Source of the DNA: Pseudomonas asplenii
Lineage (GTDB): Bacteria > Pseudomonadota > Gammaproteobacteria > Pseudomonadales > Pseudomonadaceae
Length of the DNA stretch: 64,000 bases
Assembly (NCBI RefSeq): GCF_900105475.1
Contig: NZ_LT629777.1
Span: 1,054,001-1,118,000 of the forward strand
Direction: 5' to 3'
Shown: piece after piece, positions 17,500-25,748 of the stretch
Layout: each line of letters begins with the position of its first letter
How positions within the stretch are numbered: the first letter of the stretch is position 1
Translations under genes and position numbers: made by a program
The notes under the pieces: model-generated
What the model was told of the DNA's origin: nothing
Database searches by the model: none
What the model saw: only the letters and a program-made list of their open reading frames with translations

Positions 17500-20439
17500 C
17501 TAGCTTAGTCCCAGCTCAGCCCAGATCCGCATCACGTCGCGCCGTTCCACCAGGAACTGGTCGCCACCGATGACGCCGGCCTCTTTCTGCAGGGCCTGGC
17601 GATGGGCAGCGGAACGGTAGGCCTTATAGGCCTCGCGAAGCAGGCCGGCGTCGGTCGCGGGGATCAACCCGGCCTGTTCCAGCCCCTCTAGAATGCGGAT
17701 GTTATCCGTGTAACGCAGTAACGCCGGGTGCTCTTTCGACCAGGCCAAGGTCGCGTATTGCACCATAAATTCGATATCGACGATACCTCCGGCATCCTGC
17801 TTGAGGTCGAACGGCGCCGTCGTGTCGAAAGCATTGGCCGCTTTACCGGCTGCGGTCGCCTTGCTGCCGAGGTTGTCGCGCATCTTCGCGCGCATCTCGC
17901 TGACCTCCTGACGCAGCGTTGGCAGATCCCGCTCGCGCCCCAGCACCGCCGCCCGAACCCTCTCGAACGCCGTCCCGACGTCCTGGCAACCCACCAGCAC
18001 CCGGGCACGGATCAGCGCCTGATGCTCCCAGGTCCAGGCCTCGCTCTGCTGATAACGCTCGAAGGCACCGAGGGAACTCACCAACAGCCCGGAAGCACCG
18101 GACGGCCGCAGGCGCATGTCCACCTCATAGAGCTGGCCGGAGTTGGTCTGGGTGGTCAGCAGGTGAATGATCCGCTGCCCCAGGCGGGTGAAGAACTGCG
18201 CCGTATCGATAGGCTTGGCCCCATCGGTCTCGGCATGCGGGTCGCCATCATGGATGAACACCAGGTCCAGGTCCGAACCGTGCCCCAATTCGATCCCGCC
18301 CACCTTGCCATAACCGACAATAATGAAGCCGGGATCGCACAAGGTGCCGTCGGCCCGCTGCGGCGAACCGTATTTACTCACGGTCTGACGCCAGGCCAGG
18401 GCCAGCACCTGCTCCAGGATCGCCTCGGCGAGCCAGGTCAGGTAGTCGCTGACCTTCATCAGCGGCAGGCTGCCGGAGATTTCCGAAGCCGCGACACGCA
18501 GCCGGTGCGCCAACTTGAAATTGCGCAAGGCCTCCATCTGCTGCTCGAGATCGTCCTCGGGAATCCGCGTCAGGCGCTCGCGCAACTCGGCCGCCAGCTC
18601 CGGCGCCAGCGGCGGCTTGAACAAACGACCTTCGTTGAGCAATTCGTCGAGCAGCATCGGGAAGCGGGTGATCTGTTCGGCAATCCACGGGCTGGCCGCG
18701 CATAACGTCAGCAACTGGCGCAGGGCACTGGGGTTTTCCGTGAGCAACACCAGGTAGGCCGAACGCCGGGCGACCGCTTCGACCAGCGGCAACACACGCT
18801 CCAGCACCAGGTCCGGATCGGCATGCTCGACCGCCTGGGCCAGCAGCCGCGGGATAAAGGCATCGAGACGCTCACGACCGAGCCGCTGCATCGCCCGCAA
18901 CTGCGGGCTGGCACGCAATACCGCCAATTGCTTCAGCGCCTTGGGCGCGTCCTTGAAACCGGCTTCGTGCAACTGGCGACTGGCCGCCTCCTCGTCCTGG
19001 GCATCTTCCCACAAGGGTAACCACTCTCCCCCCACTGCGACCTGGCATTGCTCGCTCTCATCCTCGTCCGGATCGGCGATGACCTGGCGGAAATGCCAGT
19101 CGACCCGGCCACGCCAGTGCATCAGTTGCCCATGAAAGTCCGCCCAGTTGTCGAAGCCGAGCATGAAGGCGATACGCGCCTGATCCTTTTCGCCATCAGG
19201 CAGCATCTGGGTCTGGCGATCAGCAATTGCCTGGATCGCGTGTTCGGTATAACGCAGGAATTCATAGCCCGCGCGCAACTCGGCAACCACCGCCGAGGGC
19301 AGATAGCCCTGGCCATCAAGCGTTCCCAAAACCTTCAGCAACGGCCGCTGCTGCAGGCTCAGGTCGCGTCCACCGTGAATCAGCTGGAACGCCTGGGCGA
19401 TGAACTCGACCTCGCGGATACCACCGGAACCCAGCTTGATATTCTCCGCCATGCCCTTGCGGCGTACTTCCTGCTGGATCAACTGCTTCATGGTGCGCAG
19501 CGCTTCAATCGCGGAAAAATCCAGGTAACGCCGGTAGACGAACGGCCGCAGCATGTCCAGCAACTGCGCGCCGGCCACCTGATCGCCGGCCACCACCCGT
19601 GCCTTGATCATCGCGTAGCGCTCCCAGTCGCGCCCCTGGTCCTGATAATACTGTTCCAGCGCGTTGAAACTCAGCACCAGCGCCCCCGCCGAACCATAGG
19701 GGCGCAGGCGCATGTCGACCCGGAAGACGAAACCATCGACGGTGATCGGATCCAGCGCCTTGATCAGCCGCTGCCCCAGGCGGATGAAGAACTCCTGGTT
19801 ATCCAGCGGCCGCTTCACCCCGACGGTCTCGCCACCTTCCGGGTAGGCGAAGATCAGGTCGATGTCGGAGGACAGGTTCAACTCCACGGCACCGAGCTTG
19901 CCCATGCCGAGGATGACCATCTGCTGCGGCTCGCCACTGCGCCGACCGGTCGGTGTGCCGAACTGCTGGCAGTGCCGCTGGTACAGCCATTGATAGGCCT
20001 GGTCGATACTCGCATCGGCCATGTCGGAAAGATCGCGACAGGTCTGCACCAAATCTGCCTGGCGAGTCAGGTCGCGCCAGATGATTCGCACCTGCTGGCG
20101 ATTGCGCTGACGGCGCAATACCCGTCCCAGCTCATCCTCGCTTTCGGCCTGCTGGACCACCGCAGCGATCTGTCCACACAGTTCCCCAGGCGCAAAGGCC
20201 CGGTCCAGGTCGCCGAACTGCGCCAGTTCCAGCAACATCAAAGGGTCACGAACCGCCTGTTCAATAAAAAAGTCGCTGGCGGCGCTGACCCGGGCGAAAT
20301 CGGCCCAGCGCTCGGCTGACCAGCCGGCCAGACCATGGTCGTCATCCAGCGCGGCAACGGCGGCGCGGAACGACTGCTCGGCCCTGCTGGCAAAAGGCTG
20401 GAGAATAGCCGGCAAAACGGCCAGTGCAGGTAGGCTCAT
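17500..20439 (-). CDS. glnE: Bifunctional glutamine synthetase adenylyltransferase/adenylyl-removing enzyme
   Basis: Adenylylates and de-adenylylates glutamine synthetase under control of PII and glutamine. 979 residues, the normal size. Two nucleotidyltransferase halves: the N-terminal adenylyl-removase with VELNLSSDIDLIFAYPEGG near 193-211, and the C-terminal adenylyltransferase with LGHGSDLDLVFIHDGD near 720, each holding the DxD metal site. Between them lies the regulatory helical region (GSGGIREVEFIAQAFQLIHG near 345 belongs to the first half). The ATG at 20439 has AAGGA seven bases upstream. It diverges from aceE across a 383-base gap. Confidence 0.95.
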   Translation of the reverse strand: MSLPALAVLPAILQPFASRAEQSFRAAVAALDDDHGLAGWSAERWADFARVSAASDFFIEQAVRDPLMLLELAQFGDLDRAFAPGELCGQIAAVVQQAESEDELGRVLRRQRNRQQVRIIWRDLTRQADLVQTCRDLSDMADASIDQAYQWLYQRHCQQFGTPTGRRSGEPQQMVILGMGKLGAVELNLSSDIDLIFAYPEGGETVGVKRPLDNQEFFIRLGQRLIKALDPITVDGFVFRVDMRLRPYGSAGALVLSFNALEQYYQDQGRDWERYAMIKARVVAGDQVAGAQLLDMLRPFVYRRYLDFSAIEALRTMKQLIQQEVRRKGMAENIKLGSGGIREVEFIAQAFQLIHGGRDLSLQQRPLLKVLGTLDGQGYLPSAVVAELRAGYEFLRYTEHAIQAIADRQTQMLPDGEKDQARIAFMLGFDNWADFHGQLMHWRGRVDWHFRQVIADPDEDESEQCQVAVGGEWLPLWEDAQDEEAASRQLHEAGFKDAPKALKQLAVLRASPQLRAMQRLGRERLDAFIPRLLAQAVEHADPDLVLERVLPLVEAVARRSAYLVLLTENPSALRQLLTLCAASPWIAEQITRFPMLLDELLNEGRLFKPPLAPELAAELRERLTRIPEDDLEQQMEALRNFKLAHRLRVAASEISGSLPLMKVSDYLTWLAEAILEQVLALAWRQTVSKYGSPQRADGTLCDPGFIIVGYGKVGGIELGHGSDLDLVFIHDGDPHAETDGAKPIDTAQFFTRLGQRIIHLLTTQTNSGQLYEVDMRLRPSGASGLLVSSLGAFERYQQSEAWTWEHQALIRARVLVGCQDVGTAFERVRAAVLGRERDLPTLRQEVSEMRAKMRDNLGSKATAAGKAANAFDTTAPFDLKQDAGGIVDIEFMVQYATLAWSKEHPALLRYTDNIRILEGLEQAGLIPATDAGLLREAYKAYRSAAHRQALQKEAGVIGGDQFLVERRDVMRIWAELGLS

Positions 20440-20645
20440 GGTCTATCCTTGATCGGCGAACGAGCAGCCGCTAACGGTGAGGAGGAGAGATACGTCCCGG
20501 AAAGGAGTGTCGAACAAAAGTTGGAAATAGCTGATAATCGGTTTTTTTTGGCAGCCAACATCAAGCGAGCACCCGAAAAGGTTTATTTTCGACCAACAAT
20601 ATCGATTATTCTCACACTGAAACAGAAAGTTTTCATACGCTGCTC

Positions 20646-20660
20646 TGTAGTTTTACTACT
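20646..20660. promoter_or_regulatory. GntR/FadR-type operator, copy 1
   Basis: The palindrome TGTAGTTTTACTACT fits TNGTNNNACNA, the consensus for FadR-subfamily GntR regulators such as PdhR and LldR. It lies just upstream of the candidate -10 of aceE. A pyruvate-sensing regulator is likely by analogy with E. coli PdhR at aceEF; the regulator gene is not in the window. Confidence 0.6.
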
Positions 20661-20697
20661 CGTCTATACATTCGAAAGGCTGAAATGACTGGCGATT

Positions 20698-20712
20698 TGT
20701 AGTAAAACTACA
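20698..20712. promoter_or_regulatory. GntR/FadR-type operator, copy 2
   Basis: TGTAGTAAAACTACA is a perfect 6-3-6 palindrome. Extended to 15 bases with its flank it is the exact reverse complement of copy 1. The centres are 52 bases apart, about five helix turns, which would suit cooperative binding or a loop around the aceE promoter. Confidence 0.62.
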
Positions 20713-20822
20713 GGACCCCGGAACAACCTCCGGAACATCCAAGAATTTATGTCGTCTGCCCACAAGGCCAGTCGCAAACTCAGGCAACCGATTCTGGAAG
20801 CCTTTCCGCCCTGGAGCAAGCC

Positions 20823-23468
20823 ATGCAAGACCTCGATCCCGTCGAAACCCAGGAATGGCTGGACGCCCTGGAATCGGTTCTCGACAAAGAAGGCGAAGAC
20901 CGTGCTCACTACCTGATGACCCGTATGGGTGAACTCGCGACCCGCAGCGGCTCGCAACTGCCCTACGCCATCACCACGCCATATCGCAACACGATTCCCG
21001 TCACCCACGAAGCACGCATGCCTGGCGACCTGTTCATGGAACGCCGCATTCGCTCGTTGGTACGTTGGAACGCAATGGCCATGGTCATGCGCACGAACCT
21101 GAAAGATTCTGACCTGGGCGGTCACATCTCCAGCTTCGCCTCCAGCGCAACCCTGTACGACATCGGCTTCAACTACTTCTTCCAGGCCCCGACCGACGAA
21201 CACGGCGGCGACCTCATCTACTTCCAGGGCCACACCTCGCCAGGCGTCTACGCCCGCGCGTTCATGGAAGGCCGCATTACCGAAGAACACATGAACAACT
21301 TCCGCCAGGAAGTCGACGGTCAGGGCCTGTCGTCCTACCCGCACCCTTGGCTGATGCCTGATTTCTGGCAGTTCCCGACCGTATCCATGGGGCTGGGCCC
21401 CATCCAGGCGATCTACCAGGCACGCTTCATGAAGTACCTGGAAGCCCGTGGTTTCATTCCGCAAGGCAAGCAGAAAGTCTGGTGCTTCCTGGGCGACGGC
21501 GAGTGCGACGAGCCGGAATCCCTCGGTGCCATTTCCCTGGCCGGCCGCGAGAAGCTGGACAACCTGATCTTCGTCATCAACTGCAACCTGCAGCGCCTCG
21601 ACGGCCCGGTTCGCGGCAACGGCAAGATCATCCAGGAACTCGAAGGCGTGTTCCGTGGCGCCCAGTGGAACGTGACCAAAGTCATCTGGGGCCGTTTCTG
21701 GGACCCACTGCTGGCCAAGGACGTCGACGGTATCCTGCAACGTCGCATGGACGAAGTCATCGACGGCGAATACCAGAACTACAAGGCCAAGGACGGCGCG
21801 TTCGTCCGTGAGCACTTCTTCAACACGCCTGAACTCAAGGCGATGGTTGCCGATCTGTCCGACGACGAGATCTGGAAACTCAACCGTGGCGGCCACGACC
21901 CGTACAAGGTCTACGCGGCGTACCACGAAGCGGTCAACCACAAGGAACAACCGACCGTCATCCTGGCCAAGACCATCAAGGGTTACGGTACCGGTGCCGG
22001 CGAAGCGAAAAACACCGCGCACAACACCAAGAAAGTCGATGTCGACAGCCTGAAGCTGTTCCGCGATCGTTTCGACATTCCGGTCAAGGACGAAGACCTG
22101 GAGAACCTGCCGTTCTTCAAGCCTGAGCCGAACAGTGCCGAAGCCCGCTACCTGAGCGAGCGCCGTGCCGCACTGGGTGGTTTCGTGCCACAGCGCCGCG
22201 CCCAGAGCTTCAGCGTACCGACCCCGTCGCTCGATACCCTCAAGGCGATCCTCGACGGCTCGGGCGACCGTGAAATCTCCACCACCATGGCCTTCGTGCG
22301 GATCCTCGCGCAACTGGTCAAGGACAAGGAAATCGGCCCGCGCATTGTCCCGATCATCCCGGACGAAGCCCGTACCTTCGGTATGGAAGGCATGTTCCGT
22401 CAGTTGGGCATCTACTCCTCAGTCGGCCAGCTCTACGAGCCAGTCGATAAAGACCAGGTGATGTTCTACAAGGAAGACAAGAAGGGCCAGATCCTCGAAG
22501 AAGGCATCAACGAAGCGGGCGCCATGAGCTCCTTCATCGCTGCCGGTACTTCGTACTCCAGCCACAACCAGCCGATGCTGCCGTTCTACATCTTCTACTC
22601 GATGTTCGGCTTCCAGCGTATCGGCGACCTGGCCTGGGCTGCCGGCGACAGCCGTACCCGTGGTTTCCTGATCGGCGGTACCGCCGGCCGCACCACGCTG
22701 AACGGCGAAGGCCTGCAACACGAAGACGGTCACAGCCACATCCTGGCCGCCACCATCCCGAACTGCCGCACCTTCGATCCCACCTACGGCTACGAGCTGG
22801 CGGTGATCATCCAGGACGGCATGAAGAAGATGACCGAAGAACAACAGGACATCTTCTACTACATCACCGTGATGAACGAATCCTACCAGCAGCCAGCCAT
22901 GCCGGCCGGTGTAGAGGACGGCATCATCAAGGGCATGTACCTGCTCGAGGAAGACACCAAGGAAGCGGCTCACCACGTGCAACTGATGGGCTCCGGCACC
23001 ATCCTGCGCGAAGTGCGTGAAGCGGCGAAGATCCTGCGCGAGCAGTTCAACGTCGGCGCCGACGTATGGAGCGTCACCAGCTTCAACGAACTGCGTCGCG
23101 ATGGCCTGGCCGTGGAACGCAGCAACCGTCTGCATCCTGGCCAGAAGCCGAAGCAGAGCTATGTCGAACAATGCCTGACCGGCCGCAAGGGTCCGGTGAT
23201 TGCCTCCACCGACTACATGAAGCTGTTTGCTGAACAGATCCGCCAGTGGGTTCCTTCCAAGGAGTTCAAGGTCCTGGGTACCGACGGCTTCGGCCGCAGT
23301 GACAGCCGCAAGAAGCTGCGTCACTTCTTCGAAGTCGACCGTCATTTCGTGGTGTTGGCAGCCCTGGAAGCCTTGGCTGACCGTGGCGACATCGAACCTA
23401 AAGTGGTGGCCGAGGCCATTACCAAGTTCGGTATCGACCCGGAAAAACGCAACCCATTGGACTGCTGA
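20823..23468 (+). CDS. aceE: Pyruvate dehydrogenase E1 component AceE
   Basis: Thiamine-diphosphate-dependent decarboxylation of pyruvate and transfer of the acetyl group to the lipoyl arm of AceF. 881 residues, homodimeric E1 type of normal length. Motifs: FQGHTSPGVYARAFMEGR near 135-152, and the ThDP-binding GDGECDEP near 229 followed by the expected Asn region INCNLQRLDGPVRGN. The C-terminal transketolase-like half contains DEARTFGMEGMFRQLGIYSS and LQHEDGHSHILA. aceF starts 11 bases after its stop, so the two are one operon. Likely controlled through the two GntR-type operators upstream. Confidence 0.97.
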   Translation: MQDLDPVETQEWLDALESVLDKEGEDRAHYLMTRMGELATRSGSQLPYAITTPYRNTIPVTHEARMPGDLFMERRIRSLVRWNAMAMVMRTNLKDSDLGGHISSFASSATLYDIGFNYFFQAPTDEHGGDLIYFQGHTSPGVYARAFMEGRITEEHMNNFRQEVDGQGLSSYPHPWLMPDFWQFPTVSMGLGPIQAIYQARFMKYLEARGFIPQGKQKVWCFLGDGECDEPESLGAISLAGREKLDNLIFVINCNLQRLDGPVRGNGKIIQELEGVFRGAQWNVTKVIWGRFWDPLLAKDVDGILQRRMDEVIDGEYQNYKAKDGAFVREHFFNTPELKAMVADLSDDEIWKLNRGGHDPYKVYAAYHEAVNHKEQPTVILAKTIKGYGTGAGEAKNTAHNTKKVDVDSLKLFRDRFDIPVKDEDLENLPFFKPEPNSAEARYLSERRAALGGFVPQRRAQSFSVPTPSLDTLKAILDGSGDREISTTMAFVRILAQLVKDKEIGPRIVPIIPDEARTFGMEGMFRQLGIYSSVGQLYEPVDKDQVMFYKEDKKGQILEEGINEAGAMSSFIAAGTSYSSHNQPMLPFYIFYSMFGFQRIGDLAWAAGDSRTRGFLIGGTAGRTTLNGEGLQHEDGHSHILAATIPNCRTFDPTYGYELAVIIQDGMKKMTEEQQDIFYYITVMNESYQQPAMPAGVEDGIIKGMYLLEEDTKEAAHHVQLMGSGTILREVREAAKILREQFNVGADVWSVTSFNELRRDGLAVERSNRLHPGQKPKQSYVEQCLTGRKGPVIASTDYMKLFAEQIRQWVPSKEFKVLGTDGFGRSDSRKKLRHFFEVDRHFVVLAALEALADRGDIEPKVVAEAITKFGIDPEKRNPLDC

Positions 23469-23479
23469 GGAGACCCCCT

Positions 23480-25432
23480 GTGAGCGAACTCATTCGCGTA
23501 CCTGACATCGGCAGCGGTGAAGGTGAAGTAATCGAACTGTTTGTGAAAGTCGGCGATCGTATCGAAGCCGACCAGAGCATCCTGACTCTGGAATCGGACA
23601 AGGCGAGCATGGAAGTGCCTGCACCGAAAGCCGGCGTCATCAAGAGCCTGAAAGTGAAACTGGGCGATCGCCTGAAAGAAGGCGACGAGCTGCTGGAACT
23701 GGAAGTCGAGGGCGCCGCTGCTGCGGCCCCTGCGGCGGCTCCCGCTCCTGCTGCTGCACCAGCTACCGCAGCGGCCGCACCAGCACCGGCGGCCGCTCCA
23801 AGCGCTGCCCCTGCTGCTGCCTCGGCGCAACAGGTGCACGTGCCGGACATCGGATCGTCAGGCAAGGCCCAGATCATCGAGATCTCGGTCAAGGTCGGCG
23901 ACACCATCGAGGCCGATCAGTCGCTGATCACCCTCGAGTCCGACAAAGCCAGTATGGAAATCCCGTCGCCGGCTGCCGGCGTGGTGGAAAGCATCAACGT
24001 CAAGCTCAACGATGAAGTCGGCACCGGCGACCTGATCCTGGTCCTAAAGGTCGCAGGCGCTGCGCCTGCCGCTGCTTCAGCACCAGCTCCGGCCCAGGCC
24101 GCCGCGCCTGCCGCCGCTCCAGCGCCAGCAGCAGCCCCGGCTGCTCCGGTGGCCGACAGCGTGCAAGACATCCACGTGCCGGATATCGGTTCGTCGGGCA
24201 AGGCCAAGATCATCGAAGTCTCGGTCAAGGCCGGTGACACCGTCGAAGTCGACCAGTCGCTGATCACCCTGGAATCGGACAAGGCCAGCATGGAAATTCC
24301 ATCGCCAGCCGCTGGCGTGGTGGAAAGCATTTCCATCAAGCTGGACGACGAAGTCGGTACCGGTGACCTGATCCTGAAACTCAAGGTCAAGGGCGCTGCA
24401 CCGGCTGCCGCTCCAGCCCCGGCTGCTGCTCCGGCTGCGCCGGCCAAGACTGAGGCAGCACCCGCTGCCGCGCCTGCGCCTGTCGCTGCCCCGGCAGCCG
24501 CTCCGGCCGCTGCGGGTGCCAAGGTTCACGCCGGCCCGGCAGTACGCCAACTGGCCCGCGAATTCGGCGTCGAGCTGAGCGCGGTCAGCCCAAGCGGTCC
24601 GCACGGTCGCATCCTCAAGGAAGACGTGCAGGTCTACGTCAAGGCGATGATGCAGAAAGCCAAGGAAGCGCCAGCTGCAGGCGCAACCGGCGGTGCCGGT
24701 ATTCCGCCGATCCCGGTCGTGGACTTCAGCCGTTTCGGCGAAATCGAAGAAGTGCCGATGACCCGCCTGATGCAGGCTGGCGCCGCCAACCTGCACCGCA
24801 GCTGGCTGAACGTGCCGCACGTGACCCAATTCGACTCGGCGGATATCACCGAGCTGGAAGCGTTCCGCGTCGCACAGAAAGCCGTGGCCGAGAAGGCCGG
24901 CGTCAAGCTGACTATCCTGCCACTGCTGCTCAAGTCCTGCGCACACCTGCTCAAGGAACTGCCGGACTTCAACAGCTCGCTGGCTCCGAGCGGCAAGGCG
25001 ATCATTCGCAAGAAGTACGTCAACATCGGCTTTGCCGTCGACACCCCGGATGGCCTGCTGGTGCCGGTGATCAAGAACGTCGACCAGAAGAGTCTGCTGC
25101 AACTCGCCGCCGAAGCAGCTTCCCTGGCCGAGAAGGCCCGGACCAAGAAGCTCTCCGCTGATGACATGCAAGGTGCCTGCTTCACCATCTCCAGCCTCGG
25201 CCACATTGGCGGCACCGGCTTCACGCCGATCGTCAATGCGCCGGAAGTGGCGATCCTCGGCGTGTCCAAGGCAACCATCCAGCCGGTCTGGGATGGCAAG
25301 GCTTTCCAGCCGAAGCTGATGCTGCCGCTGTCGCTGTCCTACGATCACCGCGTGATCAACGGTGCCGCGGCTGCGCGCTTCACCAAGCGCCTGAGCGACC
25401 TGCTGGCGGATATCCGTACCATCCTGCTGTAA
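23480..25432 (+). CDS. aceF: Pyruvate dehydrogenase E2, dihydrolipoyllysine acetyltransferase AceF
   Basis: Core of the pyruvate dehydrogenase complex; accepts acetyl from E1 and makes acetyl-CoA. 650 residues. Three lipoyl domains carry DKASME with lipoylated Lys41, Lys156 and Lys268, joined by Ala-Pro linkers; domains 2 and 3 are about 85% identical. A peripheral-subunit-binding domain follows near 350-385 (AGPAVRQLAREFGVELSAV), then the catalytic domain ending with SYDHRVINGA, catalytic His near 623. The start is GTG at 23480 with GGAG upstream. Three lipoyl domains resemble Azotobacter and E. coli; PAO1 has two as I recall. Two hairpins follow the gene. Confidence 0.96.
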   Translation: MSELIRVPDIGSGEGEVIELFVKVGDRIEADQSILTLESDKASMEVPAPKAGVIKSLKVKLGDRLKEGDELLELEVEGAAAAAPAAAPAPAAAPATAAAAPAPAAAPSAAPAAASAQQVHVPDIGSSGKAQIIEISVKVGDTIEADQSLITLESDKASMEIPSPAAGVVESINVKLNDEVGTGDLILVLKVAGAAPAAASAPAPAQAAAPAAAPAPAAAPAAPVADSVQDIHVPDIGSSGKAKIIEVSVKAGDTVEVDQSLITLESDKASMEIPSPAAGVVESISIKLDDEVGTGDLILKLKVKGAAPAAAPAPAAAPAAPAKTEAAPAAAPAPVAAPAAAPAAAGAKVHAGPAVRQLAREFGVELSAVSPSGPHGRILKEDVQVYVKAMMQKAKEAPAAGATGGAGIPPIPVVDFSRFGEIEEVPMTRLMQAGAANLHRSWLNVPHVTQFDSADITELEAFRVAQKAVAEKAGVKLTILPLLLKSCAHLLKELPDFNSSLAPSGKAIIRKKYVNIGFAVDTPDGLLVPVIKNVDQKSLLQLAAEAASLAEKARTKKLSADDMQGACFTISSLGHIGGTGFTPIVNAPEVAILGVSKATIQPVWDGKAFQPKLMLPLSLSYDHRVINGAAAARFTKRLSDLLADIRTILL

Positions 25433-25438
25433 TCGACC

Positions 25439-25468
25439 CTCCGGCCTCCTTCACCCAGGAGGCCGGAG
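25439..25468 (+). terminator. Hairpin after aceF
   Basis: A perfect 12-bp stem (CTCCGGCCTCCT, AGGAGGCCGGAG) with a six-base loop starts six bases after the aceF stop. No T-run follows, so it probably protects the message 3' end or pauses polymerase before the stronger terminator at 25506. Confidence 0.7.
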
Positions 25469-25505
25469 CCGTCGTACCGTTTTCCGAGCCACGCTCGTAC
25501 CTCAA

Positions 25506-25532
25506 CCCCGCCCGATGGCGGGGCTTTTTTTT
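25506..25532 (+). terminator. Rho-independent terminator of aceEF
   Basis: The 7-bp stem CCCCGCC/GGCGGGG with a four-base loop is followed by C and eight T (25525-25532), a textbook intrinsic terminator for the aceE-aceF transcript. Confidence 0.9.
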
Positions 25533-25748
25533 GCGCCCCCGCTGATGCGCGCAAACGCCCGATACAGAGCGTTAATCGCTGTCCGTCCATCGCCCCCGAT
25601 TGAAGATTTCACACCGGCGGCCGATACATTGAAGGCACAGAGCCACTGTTCTGCTTGTCAGCCCGACCCGCTTAATGCAACCTTGCCCAACGCGCCAGAA
25701 AAGGGCCCCTCCCCTGTGCGTGATCAGTACTCTTGAAGCGAGCTCTCC
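25533..25748. other. Leader region upstream of dipA
   Basis: The last 216 bases of the 316-base gap between aceF and dipA. No gene, repeat or clear operator was seen. The dipA promoter should lie here. Short frames crossing it lack coding character. Confidence 0.4.

Larger units (their letters stand above)
20440..20822. promoter_or_regulatory. Divergent glnE/aceE control region
   Basis: 383 bases without a gene and richer in A+T than the surroundings, especially 20525-20690. It contains the glnE ribosome-binding site, two palindromic operators (20646-20660 and 20698-20712) and a possible aceE -10 hexamer TATACA at 20665-20670 between them. GATAATCG near 20531 and CGATTATT near 20604 form a further inverted pair. 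The aceE leader after the second operator is about 110 bases long. A short frame at 20449-20688 lacks family resemblance and was not called. Confidence 0.55.

Noticed and set aside
20449..20688. 79-codon frame in the glnE/aceE gap
   Set aside because: No ribosome-binding site or family resemblance, and it runs over the first GntR-type operator.
20664..22313. 549-codon minus-strand frame opposite aceE
   Set aside because: Shadow of a high-GC gene in the opposite strand; the translation is repetitive in Val, Gly, His and Asp without any domain, and aceE is certain.
23720..24530. Ala/Pro-rich repeats in aceF as possible tandem-repeat array or frameshift damage
   Set aside because: They are the normal flexible linkers between lipoyl domains.
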